DNA from: Bacteroidota bacterium
GTDB taxonomy: Bacteria > Bacteroidota > Bacteroidia > B-17B0 > Aurantibacillaceae
Assembly (NCBI GenBank): GCA_016708845.1
Contig: JADJFB010000004.1
Span: 1 to 64,000, forward strand
Reading direction: 5' to 3'
Length of the DNA stretch: 64,000 nucleotides
Made by a program: the position numbers and the translations under genes. Shown here one piece after another: positions 54,509-63,117 of this stretch (position 1 is its first letter; each line of letters begins with the position of its first letter). The notes below the pieces were generated by a model that did no database searches, was not told the origin of the DNA, and saw only the letters and a program-made list of their open reading frames with translations.

Positions 54509-54898
54509 ACCCAGCGTTGAACCGATTGTACCGTATCCATTGGATTTGTATTAAAACAAATTTTGGCTTTTGGGGCGTACTCATGAACAACGTTTATCAT
54601 GTTTTCGAATAAGCTAAAATTTGAATCTACTTTTCTAATTCCTGCTCCAATTAATACGCAATCAAAAGGTCTTTTTTTGCAAATGTGTTTTTATAGTCTC
54701 AATAGCAGTTTTACCTAAATCTGTCCAACACAATTCGGCATCGTAGCCAATATCATTGAGTGCATTAATGGAACCTGTAATTCCCATGAATACTTTTTCG
54801 GCAGTAATGCCTGGCATTGCCGCAAATTCGGGAGAGGAAAAATCAATACATTTTGGATCTATTCCTATTACTAAAACTGATTTTTTATTTGACATCAT
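54505..54898 (-). CDS. Conserved hypothetical protein of ~130 residues, frameshifted near 54675
   Basis: The open frame (54662-54898) reads KSVLVIGIDPKCIDFSSPEF, AAMPGITAEKVFMGITGSIN and GYDAELCWTDLGKTAIETI, then ends artificially. Adding one A to the A7 run (T7 at 54672-54678 on the plus strand) continues as LQKKRPFDCVLIGAGIRKVD, SLFENMINVVHEYAPKAKIC, FNTNPMDTVQSVQRWV and a stop at 54505-54507. The pattern VLVIGID...DCVLIGAGIR...FNTNP suggests a Rossmann-like fold; I do not know a function. No signal peptide. Confidence 0.7.
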
Positions 54899-54946
54899 TT
54901 TAATTTATAAAAAATAAAATTACTAAAGAAATTGAAAACTTATGTA

Positions 54947-55546
54947 TTATTTTTTACATTTAAAATCCGTCCATAAGGCATCAAGGCTTTGCCAAACAAT
55001 ATGAGATAAAGGCTTTGGCGATAACTCGTAAAAGATAAACGTTTTAGTTTTGTTTTTGCAAATTTTTACATGCACTTTGCAATTTATTACTATAGTTTGC
55101 TTTGCCATATAATCAAACATCTGAATGGTTCCATTAAATGTTTTCACATCGTGGGTGTCTTTTGCTATTTCTTTAAAAGTGGTTATAACTGCATTTGACG
55201 TGTCAATGCCATTTGCAGTAATTAAGCCGTGATAATACTGTTGTAAATTGTTCTCAATAATTTTTGCGTCCGTTTTCACATCGCCCTCCAAATACCATAA
55301 AAAGTCATAACTCCAATACTCATCACTCGCAGCTTTAGCCCAGTCTGGCGTAAAGCGAATCTCTTCCACACCCTTATAAGAAATCTTTGGAGCAAAACCA
55401 ATAGGAATAGGAAAGCGCTCAACGCCCCAATTAGCTGGACTCGAAAGATGATACGGCGCTTCCCAAGTACGCCCATTAAATTCAGGTGCTTGCGCATAAC
55501 TTATTACAAAACTTAAACTAAGAAATAGGATTGCTAAAATTTTCAT
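54947..55546 (-). CDS. Secreted protein of unknown function
   Basis: 199 residues with a signal peptide (MKILAILFLSLSFVISYA, then QAPEFNG). The mature part is rich in aromatic residues (RTWEAPYHLSSPANWGVERF, DWAKAASDEYWSYDFLWYLE) and ends with two Cys (VINCKVHVKICKNK) and a terminal CKK. No T9SS sorting domain is present, so it probably stays in the periplasm or outer membrane. Not recognised. It stands alone between a convergent-side hypothetical gene and a divergent membrane hydrolase. Confidence 0.75.
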   Translation of the reverse strand: MKILAILFLSLSFVISYAQAPEFNGRTWEAPYHLSSPANWGVERFPIPIGFAPKISYKGVEEIRFTPDWAKAASDEYWSYDFLWYLEGDVKTDAKIIENNLQQYYHGLITANGIDTSNAVITTFKEIAKDTHDVKTFNGTIQMFDYMAKQTIVINCKVHVKICKNKTKTFIFYELSPKPLSHIVWQSLDALWTDFKCKK

Positions 55547-55636
55547 AACAATAAAGTTAAATATTGTTGGAAGGTATTTTGTTATTGAGATGTTAATGTA
55601 ACAAGTTTTTCAGATATTTGAAGCTTACAAAACCAA

Positions 55637-56659
55637 ATGGATTCTCTATCACACATTGTTATTGGCGCTGCCATAGGCGAAGTCTTTCTTGGAAAAAAAA
55701 TCGGCCGTTGGGGAATGTTATTAGGAGCCATTGCTAAAAGTGCCCCTGATTTTGATTTGTTTGTGACTGGCTTAACAGATCCTCGAGCTTATATGTGCGA
55801 TCATAGAGCTCATACACATTCCTTATTTATTGAAACACTTTACGCTATACCTATAGCCTGGTTGTTAGTGAAACTGTTTAGGCAAAAAGTGTCCTATAAA
55901 CGCATGCTCCTTTTTTTACTAGCGTGTTTGTGGGGACATTCATTATTAGATTGGTGTACCAATTTTGGAACTCAATTATTGTTGCCTTTTACTAACGAAA
56001 ATTATTCTTTAAACACTTTGGCTATTGTTGATTTATTATTTACGTTGCCCATGTTTATCTCGGTTGTAATTGCTGTTTTTTATAGAAAAAATGAGACAAG
56101 AAGATATAAGTTATCACGAGCCGCTTTAATCTATTGTTTCGCCTATTTGGGATTGACTTTTATTAATAAAGCGCAAGCAAACAATATAGTTGAAGAATCA
56201 ATTGCAAAAAATAACATTCCCGCTACTCATTATATGACGAATCCAACGATGTTGAATAATGTATTATGGTATACGGTTGGCAGTAACGATAGCACTGTTT
56301 TTATTGGAGAGTTCAGTTTGTTACACAAGCAAAATCCTATGACTTGGTACAGCTATCCGCGTAATCAGTATTTAATGCAACAATGCAAAAGCAAAAAAGA
56401 TGTGGAAATTTTAAGATGGTTTAGCGACCCCTACACCATTGCCCAAAGTAATGGCGACACCTTAAATATGTATGCTGTAAAGTTTGGCCGAACAAACATG
56501 CAAGAAAGCGAATTGCAAAAAACATTTGTGTTTCATTACAAACTCTATCAAAAAAATGGCGTCGAAACAATGGGCATGTTAGAAGCCAATAATAAAAATA
56601 TGGATGTTAAAGAAACCTTTAATGACTTGTGGGAACGAATTTGTGGAAGGAGATATTGA
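55637..56659 (+). CDS. YdjM/DUF457-type membrane-bound metal-dependent hydrolase
   Basis: 340 residues. The N-terminal half matches the YdjM/YbcI family: MDSLSHIVIGAAIGEVFLGK with the first His, KSAPDFDLF, the HRAHTHSLFIE cluster near residue 56, and GHSLLDWCTNFGTQLLLPFT near 100, giving the set of His/Asp ligands expected for a metal centre. Four membrane segments are predicted in residues 1-190. The C-terminal 150 residues are soluble (NIPATHYMTNPTMLNNVLWY) and unlike E. coli YdjM. The substrate is unknown. Confidence 0.85.
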   Translation: MDSLSHIVIGAAIGEVFLGKKIGRWGMLLGAIAKSAPDFDLFVTGLTDPRAYMCDHRAHTHSLFIETLYAIPIAWLLVKLFRQKVSYKRMLLFLLACLWGHSLLDWCTNFGTQLLLPFTNENYSLNTLAIVDLLFTLPMFISVVIAVFYRKNETRRYKLSRAALIYCFAYLGLTFINKAQANNIVEESIAKNNIPATHYMTNPTMLNNVLWYTVGSNDSTVFIGEFSLLHKQNPMTWYSYPRNQYLMQQCKSKKDVEILRWFSDPYTIAQSNGDTLNMYAVKFGRTNMQESELQKTFVFHYKLYQKNGVETMGMLEANNKNMDVKETFNDLWERICGRRY

Positions 56660-57138
56660 ATTAGAAAAGCCAATAACGCTATCGCAGTTCTGCTTTTTTG
56701 TTTTTCCAAACCCATTCAAGCAAAGCTTGACGTCGGACTGAAAACAAAAAAAGGGTCAAAGCAAAGCTTTAACCCTTTTTCATTTATCCGTACCCTACGG
56801 GTTGCAAATATCGAACTTTTTGGATGATTTCCAACGGCTTAGAATTCTAATGAACTCTCTAAGTTCGAAATCGCTCCTTTAATTCAAAAGATCGCCTCTT
56901 ATATTTCATTGAATCAAAGGTATTAATAAAACTATTAACCAAAGCTTCAAAGTAACTAAAAGATGGCGATTAGAATACTCAATTGTCCATCACTATTAAT
57001 CATAGTTTAAACTTTCTACCATTTCGTAAGCGCCAATTACTGATATGTGCGGGTAGTAAACGGTTGCCGCAAGCAGTTTATTTGTCATTATCAACAGGTT
57101 GTCTTGTCGATTAAATTATTTAATTATATTTATAGAAT
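56660..57138. other. Intergenic region of 479 bases
   Basis: Holds a terminator (56748-56780) and a weak inverted pair TCGAACTT (56811-56818) / AAGTTCGA (56861-56868). I see no gene or recognisable element between 56870 and 57100. Just before the next ATG there is TTG-N18-TATATTTA, a promoter-like match with one mismatch. Confidence 0.6.
56748..56780 (+). terminator. Terminator downstream of the YdjM-like gene
   Basis: AAAAAGGGT-c-AAAGC pairs with GCTTT-a-ACCCTTTTT around a 3-base loop; the T run follows. Confidence 0.85.
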
Positions 57139-60100
57139 ATGAATAAATTTCTCACGCTTTTTTTATTTGTCTTTTTATTGGCCTGCAATAACAAAGAAAA
57201 AAAACAGGAGGCCTCTGGCACACCAAAAGTAACAGAAGCTAAAGGCTACTTAGTTCCAAAAGACAGCATGGCTGAGCCTAAGGTAATTGCCATAAACCAA
57301 AGTAAACTCAAAAAAACACCAATTGGTAAACCTAAAGTTGTCACTACCAATTTAAATGTTCATAGTACTGGAGAACCTGAAGTTGTAGCAGTTGGTAAAT
57401 CACGAATTATCACACCTGGAACAGATACTTTTTCTTTACCCAAAGTTGTGCTTGCCATCGACAGCACTTTCATAGCAAAACAGCCCAAACCCATTCTTTC
57501 TTTACCGTTGCGTACGAAAGACGCAGCCATATGCGATATTCAGTATCTTGATGTTGATCAAGGCATGAATTCTTCTTATGTAAGGTCAATCTTAGAGGAT
57601 AAAAACGGAAACCTTTGGTTCGGCACTGATGGCGGAGGCGTGAGTGAATACGATGGAAAATCATTTATGCATTATACCAACAAGGAAGGATTAAGCAATA
57701 ATAGCGTTTTGTCAATTTTAGAAGATAAAAGCGGAAACATTTGGTTCGGCACATCTGGTGGAGGTGTGAGTAAATACGATGGGAAATCCTTTACATATTA
57801 TACCGACAAGGATGGTTTAAGCAACAACACCATTTGGTCAATGTTAGAAGATAAAAGCGGAAACATCTGGTTCGGTACAGATGGCGGAGGCGTTAGCAAA
57901 TACGATAGAAAATCATTCACTAGTTATACTACAAAGGAAGGTCTAAGTAGTAATTACGTATTTACGATTTTAGAAGATAAAAGTGGAAACCTTTGGTTCG
58001 GGACATCTGGCGGAGGTGTCAGTAAATACGATGGAAAATCCTTTACTCATATAACAGACAAGGAAGGCTTGAGCAACAATACCGTGTGGTCAATGTTAGA
58101 AGACAAAAGCGGTAATCTTTGGTTTGGCACATATGGCGGAGGTGTGAGTAAATACGATGGAAAATCATTTACTCATTTTACTGACAAGGAAGGTTTAAGC
58201 AACAATACGGTCTTGTCAATATTAGAAGATGAAAGCGGAAACATTTGGTTCGGTACATCTGGAGGAGGCGTGAATAAATACGATGGAAAATCAATTACAC
58301 ATTATACCGACAAGGAAGGTTTAAGCAACAATACCGTATGGTCAATCTTGGAAGATGAAAGCGGAAACATTTGGTTTGGCACATATGGTGGAGGTGTAAG
58401 TAAATACGATGGAAAATCATTTACGCATTACACTGAGAAGGAAGGCTTGAGCAACAGCACCATATTGTCAATCTTGGAAGATAAAAGCGGAAACATTTGG
58501 TTCGGTACATTTGGCGGAGGCCTGAGTAAATACGATGGAAATTCATTTACTCATTTTACTGACAAGGAAGGCTTGAGCAACAATACGGTCTTTTCAATCT
58601 TAGAAGATAAAAGTGGAAACCTTTGGTTCGGGACATACGATGGAGGCGTGAGTAAATACGATGGAAAATCATTTACAAATTATACCGACAAAGATGGTTT
58701 GACAAACAATATAGTCTTTTCAATTATAGAAGACAAAAGTGGAAATCTTTGGTTCGGTACATATGGCGGAGGTGTGAGTAAATACGATGGAAAATCATTC
58801 ACAAGTTATACTACAAAGGAAGGTCTCAGTAGTAATTATGTATTTACGATTTTAGAAGATAAAATCGGAAATCTTTGGTTTGGTACATTTGGTGGAGGTG
58901 CTAGTAAATACGATGGAAAATTCTTTACACATTATACTGACAAGGAAGGCTTAGGCAACAATACAGTGAGATCCATCTTAGAAGATAAAATCGGAAATTT
59001 TTGGTTTGGTACAGATGGCGGAGGCGTGATCAGATACAATGGAAAAACATTTACACATTATACCGAACAGGAAGGTCTGAGCAGTAATTACATCAGGTCA
59101 ATCCTAGAAGATAAAAGCGGAAACATTTGGTTCGGTACAGATAAAGGATTAAACTTTTTTGCAGTTGGCGGGGAAACTTTACCCACCAAAGAATCATACA
59201 ATGGCGAAGAAGTAAACAGCCAAAAAATTCTGACATTTCACAAAGAAGATGGACTAAAAGCAGATGATTTTTGTCAGAATTCTGTTTTTCTGGATAGTAA
59301 AAATCGAATTTGGTGGGGTACTGGAAAAGCACTCAGTATGATTGATATGAATGTTTTTAAACTGAATGACAAACGTCCGCAAATACAATTGGAAAATATC
59401 GGTCTACAAGAAAATTTTGTGGATTATAGAAATATTCAAAAAGAGATAAGTGATAGCTTGGTTACAAATGAAAATGAAGAGTTGAAAAAAGTAAATTTTA
59501 CTGGTGTTGCAAATTATTATAATTATCCTAACGAATTGGAATTGCCCTATTACTTGAATCACTTAACATTTCATTTCATTGCAATTGATTGGTATGCTCC
59601 TCATAAATTGAAATACCAATACAAACTAGAAGGCCTCGATCCCGACTGGAGCAATTTAATCTCTGATGACAAAGCCGATTACAGAAATATTCCATACGGC
59701 AAATACACTTTCAAAATTAAAGCTATTGGGTCGGCAAATAAATGGAGTAAAACATTTGAGTATTCGTTTGTAATTCATCCACCGTGGTGGAGAACCTGGT
59801 GGGCATATTTCATTTATGGAATACTTGCAATTGCCATAATTTTTTCCATTGTCTGGTGGAATGGAAAAAGATTAAGTGAAAGAGCAAAAGAATTAAAAAT
59901 TAAAGTTGAAGAAGCAACTATTGAAATTAAAGAGCAAAAACATTTAATAGAAGAAAAGCACAAAGAAATTACCGATAGTATAAATTATGCTGAACGGATA
60001 CAACGTGCATTGTTGGCAAGTAAAAAATTGCTGGATGAAAATTTGAAAGATTATTTTGTTTTATTCAAACCGAAAGGTGTAGTTAGTGGAGATTTTTATT

Positions 60101-60729
60101 GGGCTGCCAAAACTGTTGGCGCGAATGGAGCTAAGAACTTTATACTTGTAACAGCTGATAGTACTGGCCATGGTGTACCCGGAGCAATTATGAGTATTTT
60201 AAATATTGCTTGTTTAAAGGAAGCTTTGTTACAAGGAATCACAAGACCAGATGAATTCCTGAATGAAACGCGAAGGTTGGTTATTGAAAACTTAAAAAAT
60301 GATGGAAGTGCAGAAGGTGGAAAAGATGGAATGGATGGAAGTTTATTGAGTTTTGATTTTACAAATAATATATTGTATTGTGCTTCTGCAAACAATCCTG
60401 TTTGGGTAATAAGAGGTAAAGAACTTGTTGAAATAAAAGCAGACCGTTTACCAATAGGAAAACACGATAATGATAAAAAACCATTTACTTTACAGACATT
60501 AAACTTACAAAAAGGAGATGTCGTTTATGTCTTAACAGATGGTTTCCCAGATCAATTCGGTGGTGTAGACGGAAAGAAATTTAAGTACAAACAATTGCAA
60601 GAATTATTATTATCAATTAGCGAGGAGCCCATGGAGAAACAAAAACAAAAACTAAATGATGTTTTTGATAGTTGGAAGGGAAATTTGGAGCAAGTTGATG
60701 ATGTCTGCTTAATTGGAGTAAGGGTTTGA
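57139..60729 (+). CDS. Lipoprotein sensor: 14-blade propeller, Y_Y_Y domain, membrane segment, PP2C phosphatase
   Basis: 1,196 residues. The lipoprotein signal MNKFLTLFLFVFLLAC has its lipobox Cys at residue 16, followed by an unusual stretch with four GEPEVVAVGKS-like repeats. From 57598 come twelve 42-residue blades (SILEDKSGNIWFGT, GGGVSKYDGKSFTHYTDKEG, LSNNTV), a shorter 13th and a divergent 14th (SVFLDSKNRIWWGTGKALSM), i.e. two seven-bladed propellers. Next are a Y_Y_Y domain (YQYKLEGLDPDWSN), membrane segment (WAYFIYGILAIAIIFSIVWW), coiled coil and an intact PP2C domain (GDFYWA, DSTGHGVPGAIMS, TDGFPDQFGG, DDVCLIGVRV). The propeller is periplasmic and the phosphatase cytoplasmic. The output replaces the kinase usual for this sensor type. 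Confidence 0.9.
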   Translation: MNKFLTLFLFVFLLACNNKEKKQEASGTPKVTEAKGYLVPKDSMAEPKVIAINQSKLKKTPIGKPKVVTTNLNVHSTGEPEVVAVGKSRIITPGTDTFSLPKVVLAIDSTFIAKQPKPILSLPLRTKDAAICDIQYLDVDQGMNSSYVRSILEDKNGNLWFGTDGGGVSEYDGKSFMHYTNKEGLSNNSVLSILEDKSGNIWFGTSGGGVSKYDGKSFTYYTDKDGLSNNTIWSMLEDKSGNIWFGTDGGGVSKYDRKSFTSYTTKEGLSSNYVFTILEDKSGNLWFGTSGGGVSKYDGKSFTHITDKEGLSNNTVWSMLEDKSGNLWFGTYGGGVSKYDGKSFTHFTDKEGLSNNTVLSILEDESGNIWFGTSGGGVNKYDGKSITHYTDKEGLSNNTVWSILEDESGNIWFGTYGGGVSKYDGKSFTHYTEKEGLSNSTILSILEDKSGNIWFGTFGGGLSKYDGNSFTHFTDKEGLSNNTVFSILEDKSGNLWFGTYDGGVSKYDGKSFTNYTDKDGLTNNIVFSIIEDKSGNLWFGTYGGGVSKYDGKSFTSYTTKEGLSSNYVFTILEDKIGNLWFGTFGGGASKYDGKFFTHYTDKEGLGNNTVRSILEDKIGNFWFGTDGGGVIRYNGKTFTHYTEQEGLSSNYIRSILEDKSGNIWFGTDKGLNFFAVGGETLPTKESYNGEEVNSQKILTFHKEDGLKADDFCQNSVFLDSKNRIWWGTGKALSMIDMNVFKLNDKRPQIQLENIGLQENFVDYRNIQKEISDSLVTNENEELKKVNFTGVANYYNYPNELELPYYLNHLTFHFIAIDWYAPHKLKYQYKLEGLDPDWSNLISDDKADYRNIPYGKYTFKIKAIGSANKWSKTFEYSFVIHPPWWRTWWAYFIYGILAIAIIFSIVWWNGKRLSERAKELKIKVEEATIEIKEQKHLIEEKHKEITDSINYAERIQRALLASKKLLDENLKDYFVLFKPKGVVSGDFYWAAKTVGANGAKNFILVTADSTGHGVPGAIMSILNIACLKEALLQGITRPDEFLNETRRLVIENLKNDGSAEGGKDGMDGSLLSFDFTNNILYCASANNPVWVIRGKELVEIKADRLPIGKHDNDKKPFTLQTLNLQKGDVVYVLTDGFPDQFGGVDGKKFKYKQLQELLLSISEEPMEKQKQKLNDVFDSWKGNLEQVDDVCLIGVRV
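57598..59150 (+). repeat. 126-bp coding tandem repeat (12 full units plus a partial one)
   Basis: Period is exactly 126 bases: the unit-starting GAT is at 57598 and the thirteenth at 59110. Units are highly similar at DNA level. Unit 3 (57850) and unit 10 (58732) share the variant SYTTKEGLSSNYVFTILE with almost identical bases, so the array has been rearranged by recombination between units. Confidence 0.92.
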
Positions 60730-60801
60730 ATGTTATAATCTAAATACCTAACTGAGATAAAAACAAATATTTAAAATCAAAAGGTGAACGACAGAAGGTA
60801 A

Positions 60802-61002
60802 TTACTCCGCTTCTTCTTTTATTAGCGAGTTTAACCTTTCTTTCTCTTTAATAGATTTTTGATAATGCTCATAAAATAGAATTGATAAAATTTCAAGACT
60901 GGCTATCGTTTCTTCTGCCATTTCATCAGTATAATTTTCAAATCCGGGATAAGATTTTAATTCAGTAATACTTAATCGTTTTTTAGGTTTTGTGCTCATC
61001 AT
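60802..61002 (-). CDS. Small hypothetical protein (66 residues)
   Basis: MSTKPKKRLSITELKSYPGF followed by ENYTDEMAEETIASLEILSI, LFYEHYQKSIKEKERLNSL. The LKSYPGFEN(Y/I)xxEEAExxIxxLxxLSxxxY pattern resembles short proteins that I recall from Bacteroidota integrative elements, but no other mobile-element gene is nearby. It is probably a soluble helical protein. A second ATG one codon inside is equally possible. Gene reality is likely because the composition is protein-like and no larger gene lies opposite. Confidence 0.6.
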   Translation of the reverse strand: MMSTKPKKRLSITELKSYPGFENYTDEMAEETIASLEILSILFYEHYQKSIKEKERLNSLIKEEAE

Positions 61003-61150
61003 ATTTTATTAAGATTTTGGGTGAACCGGACTCTAACTCGCAATTGCTTCATTATCAATACAAATAGAAATTCGGATTATTTAACCACTAAAATATCGAA
61101 ATGATTTTTTATTTGAAATTGCTTGATTCTACTGGGGTTTAGAAACAAAA

Positions 61151-61178
61151 AAGCAGACTATTAAAAAATAGTCTGCTT
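61151..61178 (-). terminator. Terminator of tRNA-Leu
   Basis: 12-bp stem AAGCAGACTATT / AATAGTCTGCTT with a 4-base loop; on the minus strand TTTTTTG follows. It starts four bases after the tRNA end. Confidence 0.85.
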
Positions 61179-61181
61179 CTG

Positions 61182-61260
61182 TACCCAGCGCCGGACTCGA
61201 ACCGGCACGGTTTCCCACAGGTGTTTGAGACCAGCGCGTCTACCATTCCGCCAGCTGGGC
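61182..61260 (-). tRNA. tRNA-Leu (CAA)
   Basis: 79-base minus-strand class II tRNA: acceptor GCCCAGC / GCTGGGT (last pair G-T), D arm GGCGGAATGGTAGACGC, anticodon loop CTCAAAC with anticodon CAA, a long variable arm (TGTGGGAAACCGTG), T arm GCCGGTTCGAGTCCGGC, discriminator A. One T-T mismatch sits in the anticodon stem (CTGGT / ACCTG). No CCA is encoded. Confidence 0.88.
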
Positions 61261-61302
61261 ATTTTAGACTCCTTTTTGCTAGTTTCCCAACAATAAGGGC
61301 TG

Positions 61303-61332
61303 CAAATGTAATCAGAATTTTAATTATACCAA
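61303..61332 (-). promoter_or_regulatory. Promoter of tRNA-Leu
   Basis: Minus strand: TTG (61330-61332), 19-base spacer, TACATTTG (61303-61310). Exact Bacteroidota consensus, placed back to back with the prs promoter. Confidence 0.8.
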
Positions 61333-61360
61333 TATTCTATCAAAAAAACAGACAAAAATA

Positions 61361-61390
61361 TTGTCAAAATGCCTAAAAACACTATATTTG
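61361..61390 (+). promoter_or_regulatory. Promoter of prs
   Basis: TTG (61361-61363), 19-base spacer, TATATTTG (61383-61390), 17 bases before the ATG at 61408. It overlaps an upstream in-frame ATG (61369), which therefore cannot be the start. Confidence 0.85.
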
Positions 61391-61407
61391 CGTCCCTTAA
61401 ACACAAC

Positions 61408-62340
61408 ATGGAAACAGACGTTAGAATATTTTCAGGTAGCGCTACAAACACTTTAGCAGAACAGATTGCAAAATCGTATGGTAAAGATTTAGGCAAAATG
61501 TCTCATTATCGCTTTAGCGATGGAGAAATTCAGGTGTCTTACGATGAAAGTATTCGTGGACAAAGCGTGTTTGCTATTCAGTCAACCATGCCTCCTGCTG
61601 ATAATTTAATGGAATTATTATTGATGTTAGATGCTGCTAAACGCGCTTCTGCCAAAGAAATAATTGCCGTGTTACCTTATTTTGGTTATGCTCGTCAGGA
61701 TAGAAAAGATCAACCTCGTGTAGCTATTGGCGCTAAATTAGTAGCTGATATGTTAGCATTAGCTGGCGCTACTCGTGTAATGACGATGGATTTACATGCT
61801 GACCAAATTCAAGGATTTTTTGATATTCCAGTAGATCATTTATACGCTTCTTCTATATTTTTACCATATATCCAAGGTTTAAATTTACCAAACTTAACTA
61901 TTGCAGCACCTGATATGGGTGGCAGTAAACGTGCAAACGCTTATGCTAAACATTTAAAATCAGAAATCGTAATTTGCTACAAACAGCGTACAAAAGCTAA
62001 TGTAGTTGATCACATGACTGCTATTGGAGATATTGAAGGACGAAATATTGTATTAGTAGATGATTTAGTAGATACAGGTGGAACTTTATGTAAAGCTGCT
62101 GATATGATGATGGAACGCGGCGCATTAAGTGTAAGAGCTGTTTGTACACATGCTATTTTATCTGGAAAAGCCTACGAAAACATTGCAAACTCTAAACTAA
62201 CGGAATTGATTGTCACAGATACAGTGCCATTGAGACAAGAGAGTGAGAAAATTAAAGTATTATCAGTAGCCGAATTATTTGCTAAAGTAATTCATAGTGT
62301 ACAAAACTATGAGTCTATCAGTAGCAATTTTATTATGTAA
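61408..62340 (+). CDS. prs: Ribose-phosphate pyrophosphokinase (PRPP synthetase)
   Basis: Makes PRPP from ribose-5-phosphate and ATP for purine, pyrimidine, NAD, His and Trp synthesis. The 310-residue protein starts METDVRIFSGSATNTLAEQI and contains SHYRFSDGEIQVSYDESIRG, DAAKRASAKEIIAVLPYFGY, ARQDRKDQPR, the divalent-cation segment TMDLHADQIQGFFDIPVDHL and the PRPP loop VLVDDLVDTGGTL (near residue 215). ATG 61408 is chosen because a consensus promoter covers the earlier ATG. Typical length for class I enzymes. rplY follows after 141 bases, an order common in bacteria. Confidence 0.97.
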   Translation: METDVRIFSGSATNTLAEQIAKSYGKDLGKMSHYRFSDGEIQVSYDESIRGQSVFAIQSTMPPADNLMELLLMLDAAKRASAKEIIAVLPYFGYARQDRKDQPRVAIGAKLVADMLALAGATRVMTMDLHADQIQGFFDIPVDHLYASSIFLPYIQGLNLPNLTIAAPDMGGSKRANAYAKHLKSEIVICYKQRTKANVVDHMTAIGDIEGRNIVLVDDLVDTGGTLCKAADMMMERGALSVRAVCTHAILSGKAYENIANSKLTELIVTDTVPLRQESEKIKVLSVAELFAKVIHSVQNYESISSNFIM

Positions 62341-62481
62341 TTACACTCGCATTAAATAAATAAAAATAACAGATGTCAAGAAATGAAGCGAGCATTTTAA
62401 ACACATCACAAAAAACAAAACAAATGACACGAGCGGGAGCGAACTGCATTTGACAATTAAAAACAATTTAAACCAAAACAA

Positions 62482-63063
62482 ATGAAATCAGTACAATTGA
62501 GCGGTTCGTTACGTGCGAACGTAGGAAAGGTAAACGCTAAGGCGGTTAGAGAAAAAGGAAATGTGCCATGTGTAATTTATGGTGGAAAAGAGCAAATTCA
62601 CTTTGAAGCAGATATTCGTGCTTTCAAACCAGTTATCTTCACTCCAAATGCACACATCGTTGAAATCGACTTAGACGGTAAAGTTTACAAAACTGTATTA
62701 CAAGAAGCACAATATCACAAAATCAATGATAAATTAATTCACGCAGATTTTTTAGAAATTCAAGATGGTAAACCAGTAACAGCAAATATTCCAATCGTTA
62801 TTACAGGTCAATCTGATGGTGTTAAAAAAGGGGGTAAATTAGTATTGAAAATGCGTAAATTAAAAGTACGTGGAATTGCTGCTACATTGCCTGATACAAT
62901 CTCTATCGACATTACAAAATTAGATATCGGTGATTCAATTGCAGTAGGTGATATTGTAGTAGAAGGTGCTACTTTATTAAATGCTAAAAACGTATCAGTT
63001 GTTTCTGTAACTACAACTCGTGCAGTTGCTGCTGAAACAAATGCTGCTCCAGCTAAAAAATAA
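62482..63063 (+). CDS. rplY: 50S ribosomal protein L25 (CTC/TL5 long form)
   Basis: 193 residues. The N-terminal 5S-rRNA-binding L25 domain (MKSVQLSGSLRANVGKVNAK, GNVPCVIYGG, FEADIRAFKPVIFTPNAHIV, HADFLEIQDGKPVTANIPI) is followed by the TL5/CTC C-terminal beta domain (GVKKGGKLVLKMRKLKVRGI, LPDTISIDITKLDIGDSIAV) and an Ala-rich tail (TNAAPAKK). It is the usual long Bacteroidota form. Coding is preceded by an A-rich leader without a recognisable Shine-Dalgarno site. It ends at a strong terminator. Confidence 0.96.
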   Translation: MKSVQLSGSLRANVGKVNAKAVREKGNVPCVIYGGKEQIHFEADIRAFKPVIFTPNAHIVEIDLDGKVYKTVLQEAQYHKINDKLIHADFLEIQDGKPVTANIPIVITGQSDGVKKGGKLVLKMRKLKVRGIAATLPDTISIDITKLDIGDSIAVGDIVVEGATLLNAKNVSVVSVTTTRAVAAETNAAPAKK

Positions 63064-63083
63064 TTTAAGATTAGCTTAAAACT

Positions 63084-63116
63084 AAAAGCCTCTTTCGGAA
63101 ACGAGAGAGGCTTTTT
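63084..63116 (+). terminator. Terminator of rplY
   Basis: Stem AAAAGCCTCT / AGAGGCTTTT with an inner CG...CG pair, followed by TTATTT, 21 bases after the stop. Confidence 0.88.
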
Positions 63117-63117
63117 A

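Noticed and set aside
56870..57100. Possible remnant of an insertion sequence in the 56.7-57.1 kb gap
   Set aside because: No inverted ends, target duplication or transposase fragment could be found.
57598..59150. Regular direct repeats resembling a CRISPR or satellite array
   Set aside because: The 126-base period is in frame and encodes propeller blades; there are no spacers of unrelated sequence.
60096..60395. Minus-strand frame inside the PP2C domain of the propeller protein
   Set aside because: It lies opposite conserved catalytic motifs and is only a shadow.
61369..61407. Upstream ATG as the start of prs
   Set aside because: It lies inside the TTG-N19-TATATTTG promoter, and the family start METDVRIFSGS fits 61408.
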